Below are positions 9,131 through 17,172 of a stretch of DNA of 17,227 nucleotides, one piece after another. The notes below the pieces were generated by a model. The model did not search any database, was not told where the DNA came from, and saw only the letters and a list, made by a program, of their open reading frames with translations. The position numbers were made by a program, and so were the translations under genes. Each line of letters begins with the position of its first letter. Within the stretch, counting starts at the first letter, position 1. Source of the stretch: Stramonita haemastoma (taxonomy: Eukaryota > Mollusca > Gastropoda > Neogastropoda > Muricidae); NCBI GenBank assembly GCA_030674155.1, contig JASPKP010004662.1:1-17227 (forward strand), given 5' to 3'.

Positions 9131-9454
9131 GAAAAAACTTTCTTTTTTAAAAACAAAAAAATTTTTTAAATGGGGGTTTTAAACCTTTTTTGGGGCCCCC
9201 CTTTTTTTGGGGGTTTTTTTGCTTTAGGGGGAAAGGGTTTTGTTTTTCCCCTTTTTTGCCCTTTGGGAGAGTTTTTTTTTTTTCTTTTTCTTTTCCGTTC
9301 TCACCAAAAACACAAAGCCAATTCCCCCTTCCCCCTTTTTTTTTGATTGGGCCCTTTTTCCTATTTTTATTGTTAAATTTGTTTTTGAGTTTTCCCCGGC
9401 CCCTTTCCCCTCTTTCTCTCCCTACGCTTAAAAAAAGACACCCCCTTAAAAAAA
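9131..9454 (+). other. Pyrimidine-rich segment after island B, unit 2
   Basis: This is the counterpart of 2861-3160. It contains ACAAAGCCAATTCCCCCTTC near 9312 and a TTTCCCCTCTTTCTCTCCCT run near 9403. Frames in both directions (9190-9528 plus, 9147-9482 minus) are long only because of T/C bias, giving Phe/Pro/Leu- or Lys/Gly-rich strings. Confidence 0.55.
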
Positions 9455-9505
9455 AAACACACACACCAACAACACACCACACACGCCAAACAAAACCAAA
9501 ATCAA
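9455..9505 (+). repeat. Short CA tract downstream of island B, unit 2
   Basis: CACACACACC-type sequence with interruptions, shorter than the unit 1 copy. It is followed by AATCAATATTT, also seen just after the unit 1 tract (AATCAATATTT near 3258). Confidence 0.8.
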
Positions 9506-10364
9506 TATTTTTTTTACTTTTTTATTAAATCACACCCTGTGCTTCAGAAGAACCAATAAAGGTCTAAAACGGTTATTTCTGCTTTTTACAGGAATCACTT
9601 TCAGGGTTTTTTGGGTTTTCAAATAAAACTGGGGGTTTTAATAAAGGTTTTTTATTTAAAGAAAAAATTTTGATATCAAACATGTTTTTGGGGGTTTTGG
9701 GGAATTTTTAAAAAAAACAGTTTTTGTGTTGTGGGGGCCCTTGGGTTTTTCCAACCCCTGGGGGTTTTTTTAAATTTACTTTTTTTTTTTGTTGTTTTTT
9801 ATTTTCCAAAAATTGGGTTTTTCCCCCTTCACCCCGTTTTAAAAACCAATTTTTCAACGAACAACGATCGGGGGAAAAAAAAAAAAAACAAAACAAAGTC
9901 TTTAAAAAACTCTTTTGAAAGCAAACTTAAAAGGGGGTTTAAAATTTAAAAGGATTTTTTGGGGGAAATTGGGGGTTTTAAGAACTTTAAAAAGCCTTTT
10001 TTAAAAAATTGGGGGTTTTGAAAATTGGTTTTTAAAAATTTTTAAAATTTGCAAAAAATGGGAAATCCCATAATTATTTATTATAAAAACCAAAAATTTT
10101 TTTCCCAAAAATTTTTGTTTTGGGGTGTGTTTTGGTTTTAAAAAAGAGGGGATTTTAGTGTGGGGGTTGGGGGGGTGTTGGGGGATTGAGGATTGGGGGA
10201 AGGGGGTTTTAAAAAAAATAGAAAATTTGTATCCATAATCACCCTCATTAAATTTTTTATAAAAAACCAAAAAAAAAAGTTTTAAAAAAACTTTAATTCC
10301 CAAAAAACAAAAAAAACCCCATTTTAAAAATTTTTTTAAAAAAGGGGGGTTTTGTATTTAAAAG
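9506..10364 (+). other. AT-rich region with no gene, unit 2
   Basis: This is the counterpart of 3261-4128. Anchors include CCTGTGCTTCAGAAGAACC near 9536, TCTGCTTTTTACAGG near 9578, CCCTTCACCCCGTTTT near 9825 and TTTTTCAACGAACAACGATCG near 9850. It carries a G-rich stretch at about 10118-10205 that I do not see in the other units. No gene is visible. Confidence 0.55.
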
Positions 10365-10435
10365 GTAGTAATAGAGTATAGGATAGGAGTGAATAAAAAA
10401 ATATTTAAAAAAAAGGAGTAAGTAGGGGGAGTAGG
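10365..10435 (+). repeat. First AGT tract, unit 2
   Basis: Weak, interrupted AGT repeats (GGTAGTAATAGAGTATAGG, later GGAGTAAGTAGGGGGAGTAG) at the position of the unit 1 tract. Confidence 0.6.
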
Positions 10436-10537
10436 GGGGTTTTTTTTTAATTTTTTGGGGGGAATTTTTTTTTAGTTTTGGTTTTTTTTTTAACAGTATT
10501 TATTAATAAAAAACGTGGGGTTTGTAAAAAGGGTTTT

Positions 10538-10595
10538 TGGGGGTTTTGTGTGGTGGTGTGGGTTTGTGTGTTTGGTTGTGTGGTTGGGGGGGGGG
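10538..10595 (+). repeat. Second TG-rich tract, unit 2
   Basis: TGTGTGGTGGTGTGGGTTTG-like sequence about 45 bases before island C, the shortest of the three copies. Confidence 0.75.
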
Positions 10596-10634
10596 TAAAC
10601 CCCTTTGGGGGGGTACGTTATAATATAAAGGTTT

Positions 10635-10720
10635 TTTAAAACTGTCTTACTGGGGGGGCCCCCTTACCTTCTTTGGGGGAAACATAAAAACTCCGCCTGG
10701 TGGGCCAAAATTTTTAATCA
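10635..10720 (+). other. Conserved island C, unit 2 copy
   Basis: CTGTCTTACTGGGG, CCTTACCTTCTTTGGG and CATAAAAACTCCGCCTGG match the unit 1 block closely. Downstream the sequence collapses into homopolymers. Confidence 0.65.
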
Positions 10721-10990
10721 ATGGGGGAAAAAAAAATTCCCGAAAAAAGGGGAAAAAAATTGGGGGGAAAGGGGTTTTTTTTAAAAAAAAAAAATTGGAA
10801 AAGAAAATTTTTTTTTTTTAATTTTTGGGGGGGGGAAAAAAATTAAAAAAAAAAAAAAAGGGAAAAAAAAAAAAATTCCCTTTTTTTTTTTAAAAAAAAA
10901 AAAAAAAATTTTTTTTGGTTCGGTTTTTTGGGGCCCAAAAAACCCCCCCCGGGGGTTTTTGGGGGGAAAAAATTTTCCCCCAAATTTTGG
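10720..10990 (+). other. Homopolymer-collapsed patch with no readable content
   Basis: Almost every base lies in a run of four or more; for example A runs, T runs and G runs alternate from 10795 to 10920. No biological signal can be read here. It occupies the place of sequence that is readable in unit 3 at 16150-16250, so it is probably failed base calling rather than a distinct element. Confidence 0.7.
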
Positions 10991-11004
10991 AAAGGGAAAA
11001 AATT

Positions 11005-11180
11005 TAGTAGTAGATTAAAAAAGTAGTGATAAAAAAATTTTAAAAAAGAAGTAGGTTAAGCATAGTATAGTGGTTTTAAAAATTGTTTAATTGGAAATTA
11101 AAACAGAAGAAAAAGAAAATAGTAGTAGAAAAAGTATAGTAAGGGAGAGAGCCCGTATTAGTAGTATTTGTTTGTTAAAA
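11005..11180 (+). repeat. Second AGT tract, unit 2
   Basis: AGTAGTAG-type repeats with A-rich interruptions. They are preceded by a homopolymer-collapsed patch at 10720-10990 that separates them from island C. Confidence 0.75.
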
Positions 11181-11184
11181 TGAA

Positions 11185-11442
11185 GTAAAATTTTGGGATT
11201 ATAACAGGGACACAGCCCCCAAAACGGCAAAATTCAGATAGGTGGTTTTTGTAAAAGTTAATTAAATACCCTGTTATTGCTATCGTTGTTGTTCTGTTTC
11301 GGAAAAAATTTCCACTACACCGCTTTACTTCAATGCAGAAAAAAAAGATTACCCTTAACTGTTTTGAACAGTAACAAAAAATTTTTTGGGAAAAAAAATA
11401 AAAGCTAAACGACTTTTTGACCCTTTATACTGGCAAATTTTT
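11185..11442 (+). other. Conserved island D, unit 2 copy
   Basis: Anchors are GGGACACAGCCCCC, CAGATAGGTGG, GCTATCGTTGTTGTTCTG, ACTACACCGC and CTTCAATGCAGAA. The CTTCAATGCAGAA piece, followed by GATTACCCTTAAC, matches CTTCAATGCAGAATGAAG and TTTACCTTAACG in unit 3. No tRNA or other RNA gene could be folded by eye. Confidence 0.58.
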
Positions 11443-11630
11443 CACTACTACTATACCACTACTACTACTTCTACTAATTTCTTTCTAATTAATGCTACAC
11501 AAATACTTACTAATACAAACTATACTACTACTACTACTACTAACACTAACCACCCAAAAACTACAAAATTTTTTACCGCTACTAAGTGTTCTACTTGTAT
11601 TTACACTCCAACTTTACTACTACTACTTTC
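11443..11630 (+). repeat. ACT trinucleotide tract, unit 2
   Basis: ACT/CTA repeats with clean runs at about 11455-11470, 11521-11543 and 11617-11628, broken by mixed sequence. The Thr- and Leu-rich frames here (11386-11646, 11492-11704) are repeat translations. Confidence 0.82.
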
Positions 11631-11649
11631 CCTTTTTTTCCACTGAAAA

Positions 11650-11745
11650 AAAAACACAAATCACACACACACAAAATTCCCAAGCACACACGCAGCAGCC
11701 CTAAAGCACACACAAAACCCCACACCCAAAACCACACATTAAAAA
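11650..11745 (+). repeat. Terminal CA tract, unit 2
   Basis: CA-rich sequence with a (CA)n run near 11661-11673 and mixed pieces such as ACGCAGCAGCC near 11690. It is followed by GGGCGAGG, the start anchor of unit 3. Confidence 0.83.
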
Positions 11746-12149
11746 AAAAGGGCGAGGTTTTAGGAGGAACCCCTTTTTTTCGAACCTTTTTTGACAAAAA
11801 AAACTTTGCTGAGTTTGTTTTTAAAGGGGTTTCCCCGGGTAAAGGTTTTTAAAAAATTCAAAATCTAGAAATTTTCATCGCAGCTATTTTTTTAAAAGCC
11901 CCAAAAAACCAAGGCAGAAAGCACTCTCGAATTTGGGGAAACCCTTTTAACCCCAATATGTCCTTAAATGAATGAGTTTTTTAAATTTTCTTATTTAAAC
12001 CCCCTTTTTATTCATAAACACCAAAGGTTAAAAAAAGGGAATGGTGCCCTTTTTTGCCTACACGTTGGGTTGGGGGGGGAGATTTTCAAAAAACCTTAAA
12101 CTTTTTAAAATCTAAAAATTTCTTTTGGGGGGTTTTAAATTTTCCTTTC

Positions 12150-12480
12150 TTTTTGGGGTCTTAAATTCCCTGTTTTCCCATACAGGACAAAAAGGGATTA
12201 AACAAACTGGGCTGAACAAAGGGGGGCTATAGTAAACCAAAGGGGGCACAAAAAGGTCCCCACCCACCCCATCTATCTTTTGGGCACAACCATCCCCAGG
12301 CAACATTTCAATGAAGAACTCACATGCACTCCCCTAAATTTCCCGTTAAATTTCATGGTTCCGGGCGGGGGGCTCAAAATAAGGGAAACGCCCGTCCTTC
12401 TGTTAACTTGGGGTCCAACTGGCGGCAGGCCACCTTACGTTTGCATTCATCCCCCAAAAGTCCACACACATTTTTTGGTA
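12150..12480 (+). other. Conserved island A, unit 3 copy
   Basis: This is the cleanest copy of island A. Shared pieces with 6515-6900 include GGGCACAACCATCCCC, CTCACATGCACTCC, GGGGGCTCAAAATAAGGG, CCCGTCCTTCTGTTAACTT, GGTCCAACTGGC, CCACCTTACG and CATTCATCCCCCAAAA. Long exact pieces shared between units suggest the underlying repeats are much more alike than the noisy flanks imply. No known gene or repeat family was recognised. Confidence 0.65.
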
Positions 12481-13096
12481 GGGGTGGGAAAAAAAAACCC
12501 CCCCCCCCCCTTTTTTTCCTTTTAGTAAATTTAACGCTTATATCCCCCCCTTTTGCCTAGAAAACCTTTCTTAAAAACATCAGAAAAAGACTGGAAATTT
12601 ATTAAAGTATATACAGACAGAAAAAGTTAAAATTTCATAATCAAAAAAAATTTTTAAAAACCTGTTTTAAAAAAACTATCCAAAAAAAGTAAAAAAAACT
12701 ACTCTACTAAAACTTTTTTGCTTTTAGCTTTTTTTAAAAAAGAGAAAATTTTTGGGGGGTTTTGGGAAGTATTTAAATTTTTTCTAAAAAAAAAATCCCC
12801 CTTTTAAAACCCCAATCATTCTTGTTTGAGTAATTTCATTTTATTTTCCCAAAAAATCAGCAGAAACCCCTACAACGGGAAAAATTTTAGAGACATTTAT
12901 CCATTTATTTAAAAATTTTTTTACTCTATATTGGTTTTAACACACGGTTTTAGGGGGGGTTACCCCTTTTTCCAAAAAAAGGAAAAACTATTACTTAAAA
13001 CAATAAAATTTTACAGAACAAATTCCATTAAATTTGAAAAATTTTAAAAACCACTTGGGGAAAATCAAAAGGGCATGCTAATAAGATTTCTGAAAT
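12481..13096 (+). other. AT-rich spacer with no gene, unit 3
   Basis: This is the counterpart of 861-1400 and 6901-7425. It ends in GGGCATGCTAATAAGATTTC just before the TG tract, matching GTCATGCTAAATAAAAGTTC at 1376-1395. No gene is seen. Confidence 0.6.
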
Positions 13097-13554
13097 TGGT
13101 GGGGGTGGGGTGGGGGTGGTTGGGTGGGGGTGGTGGTGGTGGTTGGGGGTGTGGTTTGGGGGTGTGGTGGGATGGTTTTTGTTTTTTTTGTGTGTGTGTG
13201 TTGCTTGTTTGGTATTGTTTTTTGTGTTTTGTGGGGTGTTGTGTGTGTGTGTTTGGGTTGTGGGGGTGTTGGTGGTTTTTGCGCGCGCGTGTGGGGAAAT
13301 GTTGGGGGCAAAAATTTTTCCGGGGCTTGTTGTGGGGTTCGTGAAAAAACCAGCGCATTTTGATGCTTAAAGGGTGGGGGGGTGGGGTTTGTGGTGTGGG
13401 GTGTGGGGGTATGATGTGTGGGGTGTGGGTAGTGTGTGTTTTGTTTTTTGTGTTGGGTTTGTGGGGGGTGGTGTTTTGGATTTTTGGGGGTGGTGTGGTG
13501 TGTTGGTGTGGTTGTGTGGTGTTTTTGTGGGGTTTTGTTTTGTGTTTTTGTTTT
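13097..13554 (+). repeat. Long TG-rich tract, unit 3, with a mixed-sequence break
   Basis: TG-rich sequence with clean (TG)n runs near 13190-13202 and 13240-13251. It contains a GCGCGCGCGT run at 13281-13290 and a non-TG break at about 13300-13370. The break includes CCAGCGCATTTTGATGC. Such a break is not obvious in the other two units, where only short CCCC/GGGG insertions near 1635 and 7568 are seen. Confidence 0.85.
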
Positions 13555-13990
13555 ACGGACACCACTTTTTGACCAATTTTTAAAGGGGTTTTTTTATTTG
13601 TTTTCGCAGGGGTTTTTACCCTAATTTATACCCCAAAAAAAAAAATTTTAGATTTTTTTGTAAATGGGTTTCCTGTTCTTAATATATGGGGTTTTACATT
13701 TTTGTTTTAAAAGGGAAAGGATTGGTATCCCTTTTTCCCCCTTTTGAATTTATTGGCTTTCTTGAATATCAAGAGGGGCCCCATTTTTGTATTTTCTTTT
13801 AAAAAACAAGAAATTTTCAGTTTTTTAACCCTTTTAAATTTAATTTCAAACAAAAATCAACCGTCCAAAAAATTTTTTGATTTCTTGGGGGCATTTAAAG
13901 TTAAAGCAATCCCTAGGAAAAAAAAATTTTAGGCCACAAATTTAATCACTAGGAACCTTCTTAACAATTTAAAGCACAATTCACCCTAAG
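13555..13990 (+). other. AT-rich spacer with no gene, unit 3
   Basis: This is the counterpart of 8031-8520. It has the AAAGCACAATTCACC anchor near 13971 and a TTTTGTATTTTCTTTTAAAA stretch near 13784. A 62-codon plus-strand frame at 13744-13932 is rich in Phe, Lys and Ile and has no counterpart in the other units, so I do not call it a gene. Confidence 0.6.
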
Positions 13991-13997
13991 GGCCAAA

Positions 13998-14205
13998 AAC
14001 CCCACACCACCAAAAAATCAAAAACACCACACAAAAAAAAAACAACACCGACACTCCAAAAAACAAACACACCACACACAAAACAACCACAATCCACCAA
14101 AACCCCTGCCCTGTTACCCATCACCCTATCCACCAGTAAAATACAACCATTTTCTAAACCTTATTACCCCCACCACCCACAAACAAAAAATACACCACCC
14201 CAAAT
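13998..14205 (+). repeat. CA-rich tract upstream of island B, unit 3
   Basis: Degenerate CA-rich sequence with few clean (CA)n runs. It ends in TACACCACCCCAAATCCTAC at 14191, a diverged form of the ACATACAACCACAAGTCCTAC ending in unit 1. Confidence 0.8.
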
Positions 14206-14590
14206 CCTACCTTTGCTTCACAGGGGTCTGCAGCCCCTGGGGAAAAGTCGACCCGTCAAAAGGGGCCAAAACCCTTTATGGGGGCAATTTGTTCGTTTAC
14301 TCCATACCCTTTTCATTGGAAGGGATCGACCCATTTGGGCCAGAGGGGGGGATGTCCCCAGGGAAATAAAACTAAGCCAGCGGGAATCCCGGTGATCTCA
14401 AAGGGGACTGGGAGGATTGGGGTTCCAGCCCTTTCCCTCATGGCACAGGGGCTGGCCCCCCTCACCGTTGATGTAAAACCTCTACACCCCCCAAGGGTTT
14501 ATATTTTCTTCCCCGTCATTTGGAAACCATTCCTGGGGATCAGACAAAAAACCCAATTTTCAGCCTGCAGAAAAACCTTCAAAAAAAATT
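14205..14590 (+). other. Conserved island B, unit 3 copy (best preserved)
   Basis: This is the cleanest non-microsatellite block in the window. Its anchors match units 1 and 2: GCTTCACAGG, CTGCAGCCCCTGGGG, GTCGACC, CAATTTGTTCGTTTACTCC, ATCGACCCATTTGGGCCAGAG, CATGGCACAGGGGCTGG, CTCACCGTTGATG, ACCTCTACAC, CCATTCCTGGGGATCAGAC. Plus-strand frames at 14213-14395 and 14278-14604 are open but differ from those in unit 2. Reading on the minus strand, CTGATCCCCAG lies at one end and GTAGGATTTG at the other, which look like splice acceptor and donor. Function is unknown. Confidence 0.65.
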
Positions 14591-14892
14591 ACCGTATTAT
14601 TTAAAATTTAAAAATTTTGGGTTTCTCTTTTTTTTATTTTTTTTTTGGCTCTAAATTTTTTTGGTTTTTTGTTTTCTTTTTATGTTTGAAAGGTTGGGCT
14701 GTTTTCTTTAAAAGGGCCCTTTCTGAGTTTTTTTTCTTTTTTTTCTTTCCCGGGGAAATCCCCAAAGCCAAAAAGCCACACCCCTTCCCTTGTAAGGTTT
14801 AATTTGGGCCCTTTTCCCCAATCAGATTGTTACAGGGTTTGTTTTTTAGTATGATTCCCTGTCTTTTCTCTTTCTCTCTCACTCACCTTCAA
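14591..14892 (+). other. Pyrimidine-rich segment after island B, unit 3
   Basis: The best-preserved copy of this segment, with CCAAAGCCAAAAAGCCACAC near 14762, CCCCTTCCCTTGTAAGG near 14781 and a CT microsatellite at about 14862-14885. No gene is visible. Confidence 0.55.
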
Positions 14893-14962
14893 ACAATTTA
14901 AAAACACAAAAACCCCACCCCACAAAAACCCCAACACCACACCCACCAAAAAAACAAATATT
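14893..14962 (+). repeat. Short CA tract downstream of island B, unit 3
   Basis: CA-rich, mostly A and C homopolymers with few clean dinucleotide runs. It is followed by AAATATTCAAAATTT and then CCCCCCTGTGCTTTAGAA, matching CCCCCCGTGCTTTAGAAG near 3291. Confidence 0.75.
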
Positions 14963-15804
14963 CAAAATTTTTAAATGGGTATTAAAGGGCCCCCCTGTGC
15001 TTTAGAAATTTCCCAATGGAAACAAAAAAAGGGTTTTTTCTGCTTTTTACGAAAACACTTTCTTTTATTAAAGGCTATTTCAAATTTAAAAAGGACTTTC
15101 CCAAAAAGTTTTGTGCCGGCCTAAAGAAAATTTTTGAAAACTAAACTCTGTTTTTAAAATAAAGGAAAAAAAGGGAATACAGTTTTAGTGGTTTTGTGCC
15201 CTGTTTCCCAGAACACTGGGGGAATTCAAACTTTACTTTTTTTTTGTTGTTTTTTATTCCCAAAAAAACTTTTCCACCTTTTACCTCGGCTAATCCCAAA
15301 AATTTTAACGAACAGACGATCGGGAAAAAAAAAAACAAAAACCCACAAAAATTAAGCATAAAGCCTTTTTTGAATGACAAACATAAGTCCTAATTAAAAA
15401 ATTGGGGTTTTGGGAAAATTAGCTTTCCCCAAAAAACTTAAAACGGGCCCTAAAACATGGGTTTTTTGAAAAATTTTTAAAATTAAAAATTTTTGCAAAA
15501 CAATGGGAAACCCTCATCACAAACCCTCATCAAAACAAAATTGGGGAATAGAACAATGGTAATAATAAAAACAATATAAAAGTTTTTATGTAATGGGATA
15601 GGGCCCTGGGTTTTTGGGGCAAATTCCCAATTTATTTAAACAATACGAAAATTTTTAACCCAAAAAAAACCCTCATTTTGTCCCTCATAAAACCAAAAAA
15701 AAATAAAATTAAAAAAAACTAATTCCCCCAAAAAACAAAACTTCCCCATTAAAAATTATATTACACAAACTGGGAGTTAAAATTTGAAATTTTTAGTTTT
15801 TGTA
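14963..15804 (+). other. AT-rich region with no gene, unit 3
   Basis: This is the counterpart of 3261-4128 and 9506-10364. Anchors are CCTGTGCTTTAGAA near 14994, TTCTGCTTTTTACG near 15038, CCCAGAACACTGG near 15207, TTTTAACGAACAGACGATCGG near 15303 and AACCCTCATCAAAAC near 15523. No gene is visible. Confidence 0.55.
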
Positions 15805-15870
15805 AATAGTAGGGGAGTTGTTAATTGGGGGAAAAATATAGGTAATAGTAGGTTTTGTAGTTTTGTTGTT
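15805..15870 (+). repeat. First AGT tract, unit 3
   Basis: Weak AGT-type repeats (AAATAGTAGGGGAGTTG, then GGTAATAGTAGG) at the matching position before the TG tract. Confidence 0.55.
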
Positions 15871-15961
15871 TTTTTGGCAGGGTGAGTGGGAATTGGGTTG
15901 TGGTTTGTATAGCTTTTTGATTAATACAATTTGGGAGTTAATTAAAAATAAAAAGGTTTTT

Positions 15962-16068
15962 AGTGGTTTGGTGTGTTGTGCCTTTTCCTGCGTGGTTTTT
16001 GGGGGGTGGTGGTTTTGGGGTGTGGGGTTGGGGGGGTGTGTGGGGTGTGTTAAACATGGGTTTGTGGG
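15962..16068 (+). repeat. Second TG-rich tract, unit 3
   Basis: TG-rich sequence interrupted by TGCCTTTTCCTGCG near 15979. It lies just before island C. Confidence 0.75.
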
Positions 16069-16084
16069 GTACTAGTATTTAAAG

Positions 16085-16220
16085 GGAAAACACTGGCTTA
16101 TGGGGATCTCACTTTCCTTCTTTCCCAGAAGCATAAAAACCCGCCAGGACCACTTTTGGGAATCACTGTCCTTTTCCCCACGGGGCAAAAGACCAAATTT
16201 GTTCGTTGCCCCGGGGAAAA
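16085..16220 (+). other. Conserved island C, unit 3 copy
   Basis: CACTGGCTTATGGGGATCTC, TTCCTTCTTTCCCAGAAGC and CATAAAAACCCGCCAGGACC match the other units. Here the block continues cleanly through GGGAATCACTGTCC and CACGGGGCAAAAGACC, so this copy shows more of the original sequence. No gene was recognised. Confidence 0.65.
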
Positions 16221-16253
16221 CAAAAAAAAACAACCCCAAAAAAATTCAAAACT

Positions 16254-16560
16254 TTAGTAGTGGGAGTAATTTTGGGAGAAGACTTTGGGTGGGAAAATTT
16301 TAGTAATAGAAGTGATTAGTAGGGAGTAGTGTTAAATAGAGAGCATTAAAGGAAAAGAGGGGGGGGAGTAGGGAGTAGTTTTGTTTAAAATTTGTTTGTT
16401 TTTTTTTAGTTAAAAAATTTTTAGTAAATCAAAATAAATAGAAGTGGGAAATAGGTTTAAAATGGGGATAAACGTAAATAAAATATTAGGTAAAATAATT
16501 TAAAAATTTGGGAGTTAAAAAATAGTAGTAGGGAGTAGTAAGGTTTGTAGTAGTAAATAG
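16254..16560 (+). repeat. Second AGT tract, unit 3
   Basis: Interrupted AGT repeats, such as GTAGTAGGGAGTAGTAAGG near 16522, mixed with AT-rich sequence. It lies between islands C and D, as in the other units. Confidence 0.72.
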
Positions 16561-16894
16561 ATTGTTTAAAGAAATTAGTTTGTATTTAAATAGTAGAGCC
16601 AAAATAGGAAAGGAGCGAAACGCAAAAAACGGAGCAAAATTGCAGTATAGTAAATGGGGTTTTTTAGAAGGGGAAAAAAGTAATTCCCCGGGTTTTTTGC
16701 TATCGGGGTTGGGGTTTCTGGTTTCTGAAAATGTTTCCCCCACTACTACCAAGGGAATTTTCTTCAATGCAGAATGAAGAAAATTTACCTTAACGAAGGA
16801 AAAATAGAAAAGATTTTTGGGTATAACAAGAAAGCTTTTTTGGCAGTTTTAAATTCGAGTTTTTCGACAAATTTCAATGCATTTTTAATGCCCC
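16561..16894 (+). other. Conserved island D, unit 3 copy
   Basis: The block between the AGT and ACT tracts has GCTATCGGGGTTGGGGTTTC, CTTCAATGCAGAA and TTTACCTTAACG anchors shared with unit 2. Open frames on both strands (16486-16767 minus, 16562-16777 plus) overlap each other, have no counterpart in the other units and run into the AGT repeat, so they are not called. Confidence 0.58.
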
Positions 16895-16899
16895 ACTAT

Positions 16900-17035
16900 T
16901 TCTACCACTACTAACTACTACAAATACTACTACTTAAAAACTTTCTTTTAAAAACTACTAAATGGCTTTACTATTGATTATTTAATACCACTACTATTTT
17001 TGACTACTTTCTTAAAATACTTTCTATACCACTGT
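16900..17035 (+). repeat. ACT trinucleotide tract, unit 3
   Basis: ACTACTACTA-type repeats with interruptions, followed directly by the terminal CA tract. The order matches units 1 and 2. Confidence 0.78.
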
Positions 17036-17170
17036 TAAAAACACAAACCAAACACCCCCCAAAAAAATTTTTACCAGCACCCACCATTCAACACCAAACC
17101 ACGAAAAAAACCCACACCCCAAAACCCCAACCCCAAAACCCCCAAACCCTTAAAAAAACCCCCACAAATT
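17036..17170 (+). repeat. Terminal CA tract, unit 3
   Basis: A- and C-rich sequence with almost no clean (CA)n left, mostly CCCCAAAA alternation. It is placed by position between the ACT tract and the unit 4 start anchor. Confidence 0.78.
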
Positions 17171-17172
17171 AC

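Larger units (their letters stand above)
6126..11753 (+). repeat. Tandem repeat unit 2 (about 5.6 kb)
   Basis: This is the second complete unit. Matching anchors are GAGG at 6126, CTGAAC at 6564, the TG tract from 7426, CATACAACCACAAG at 8709, CTCACC at 8998, CATAAAAACTCCGCC at 10683, ACTACACCGC at 11314 and CAATGCAGAA at 11331. The long TG tract is about 600 bases here against about 435-460 in the other two units. A heavily collapsed homopolymer patch lies at 10720-10990. No gene is recognisable in it. Confidence 0.88.
11754..17172 (+). repeat. Tandem repeat unit 3 (about 5.4 kb)
   Basis: This is the third complete unit, and the least degraded by eye. Matching anchors are GAGG at 11754, CTGAAC at 12212, the TG tract from 13097, a diverged TACACCACC at 14191, CTCACC at 14461, CATAAAAAC at 16132 and CAATGCAGAA at 16765. 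It is the best starting point for building a consensus of the repeat. No gene is recognisable in it. Confidence 0.88.

Noticed and set aside
8742..9182. 146-codon plus-strand frame over island B of unit 2
   Set aside because: The corresponding parts of units 1 and 3 read differently, no start context or domain is visible, and the end is homopolymer-derived Phe/Lys. Kept only as a conserved non-assigned block.
13065..13583. Several frames of 60-166 codons across the unit 3 TG tract
   Set aside because: Same compositional artefact as in units 1 and 2.
14205..14590. tRNA-derived SINE in island B, suggested by a GGGGTTCCAGCCC piece resembling a B box
   Set aside because: No matching A box at the expected upstream distance and no clear tRNA-like fold were found; a single short resemblance is not enough.
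111..17172. Apolipoprotein(a) kringle IV-2 array, which also has a unit of about 5.5 kb
   Set aside because: I looked for a kringle-coding exon pair in the islands on both strands and saw no kringle-type cysteine pattern or matching layout. Similar period alone is not evidence.
111..17172. Ribosomal DNA, 5S or small nuclear RNA gene cluster
   Set aside because: No rRNA, 5S or U-snRNA conserved core was recognised in any unit, although severe base errors could hide a short RNA gene.
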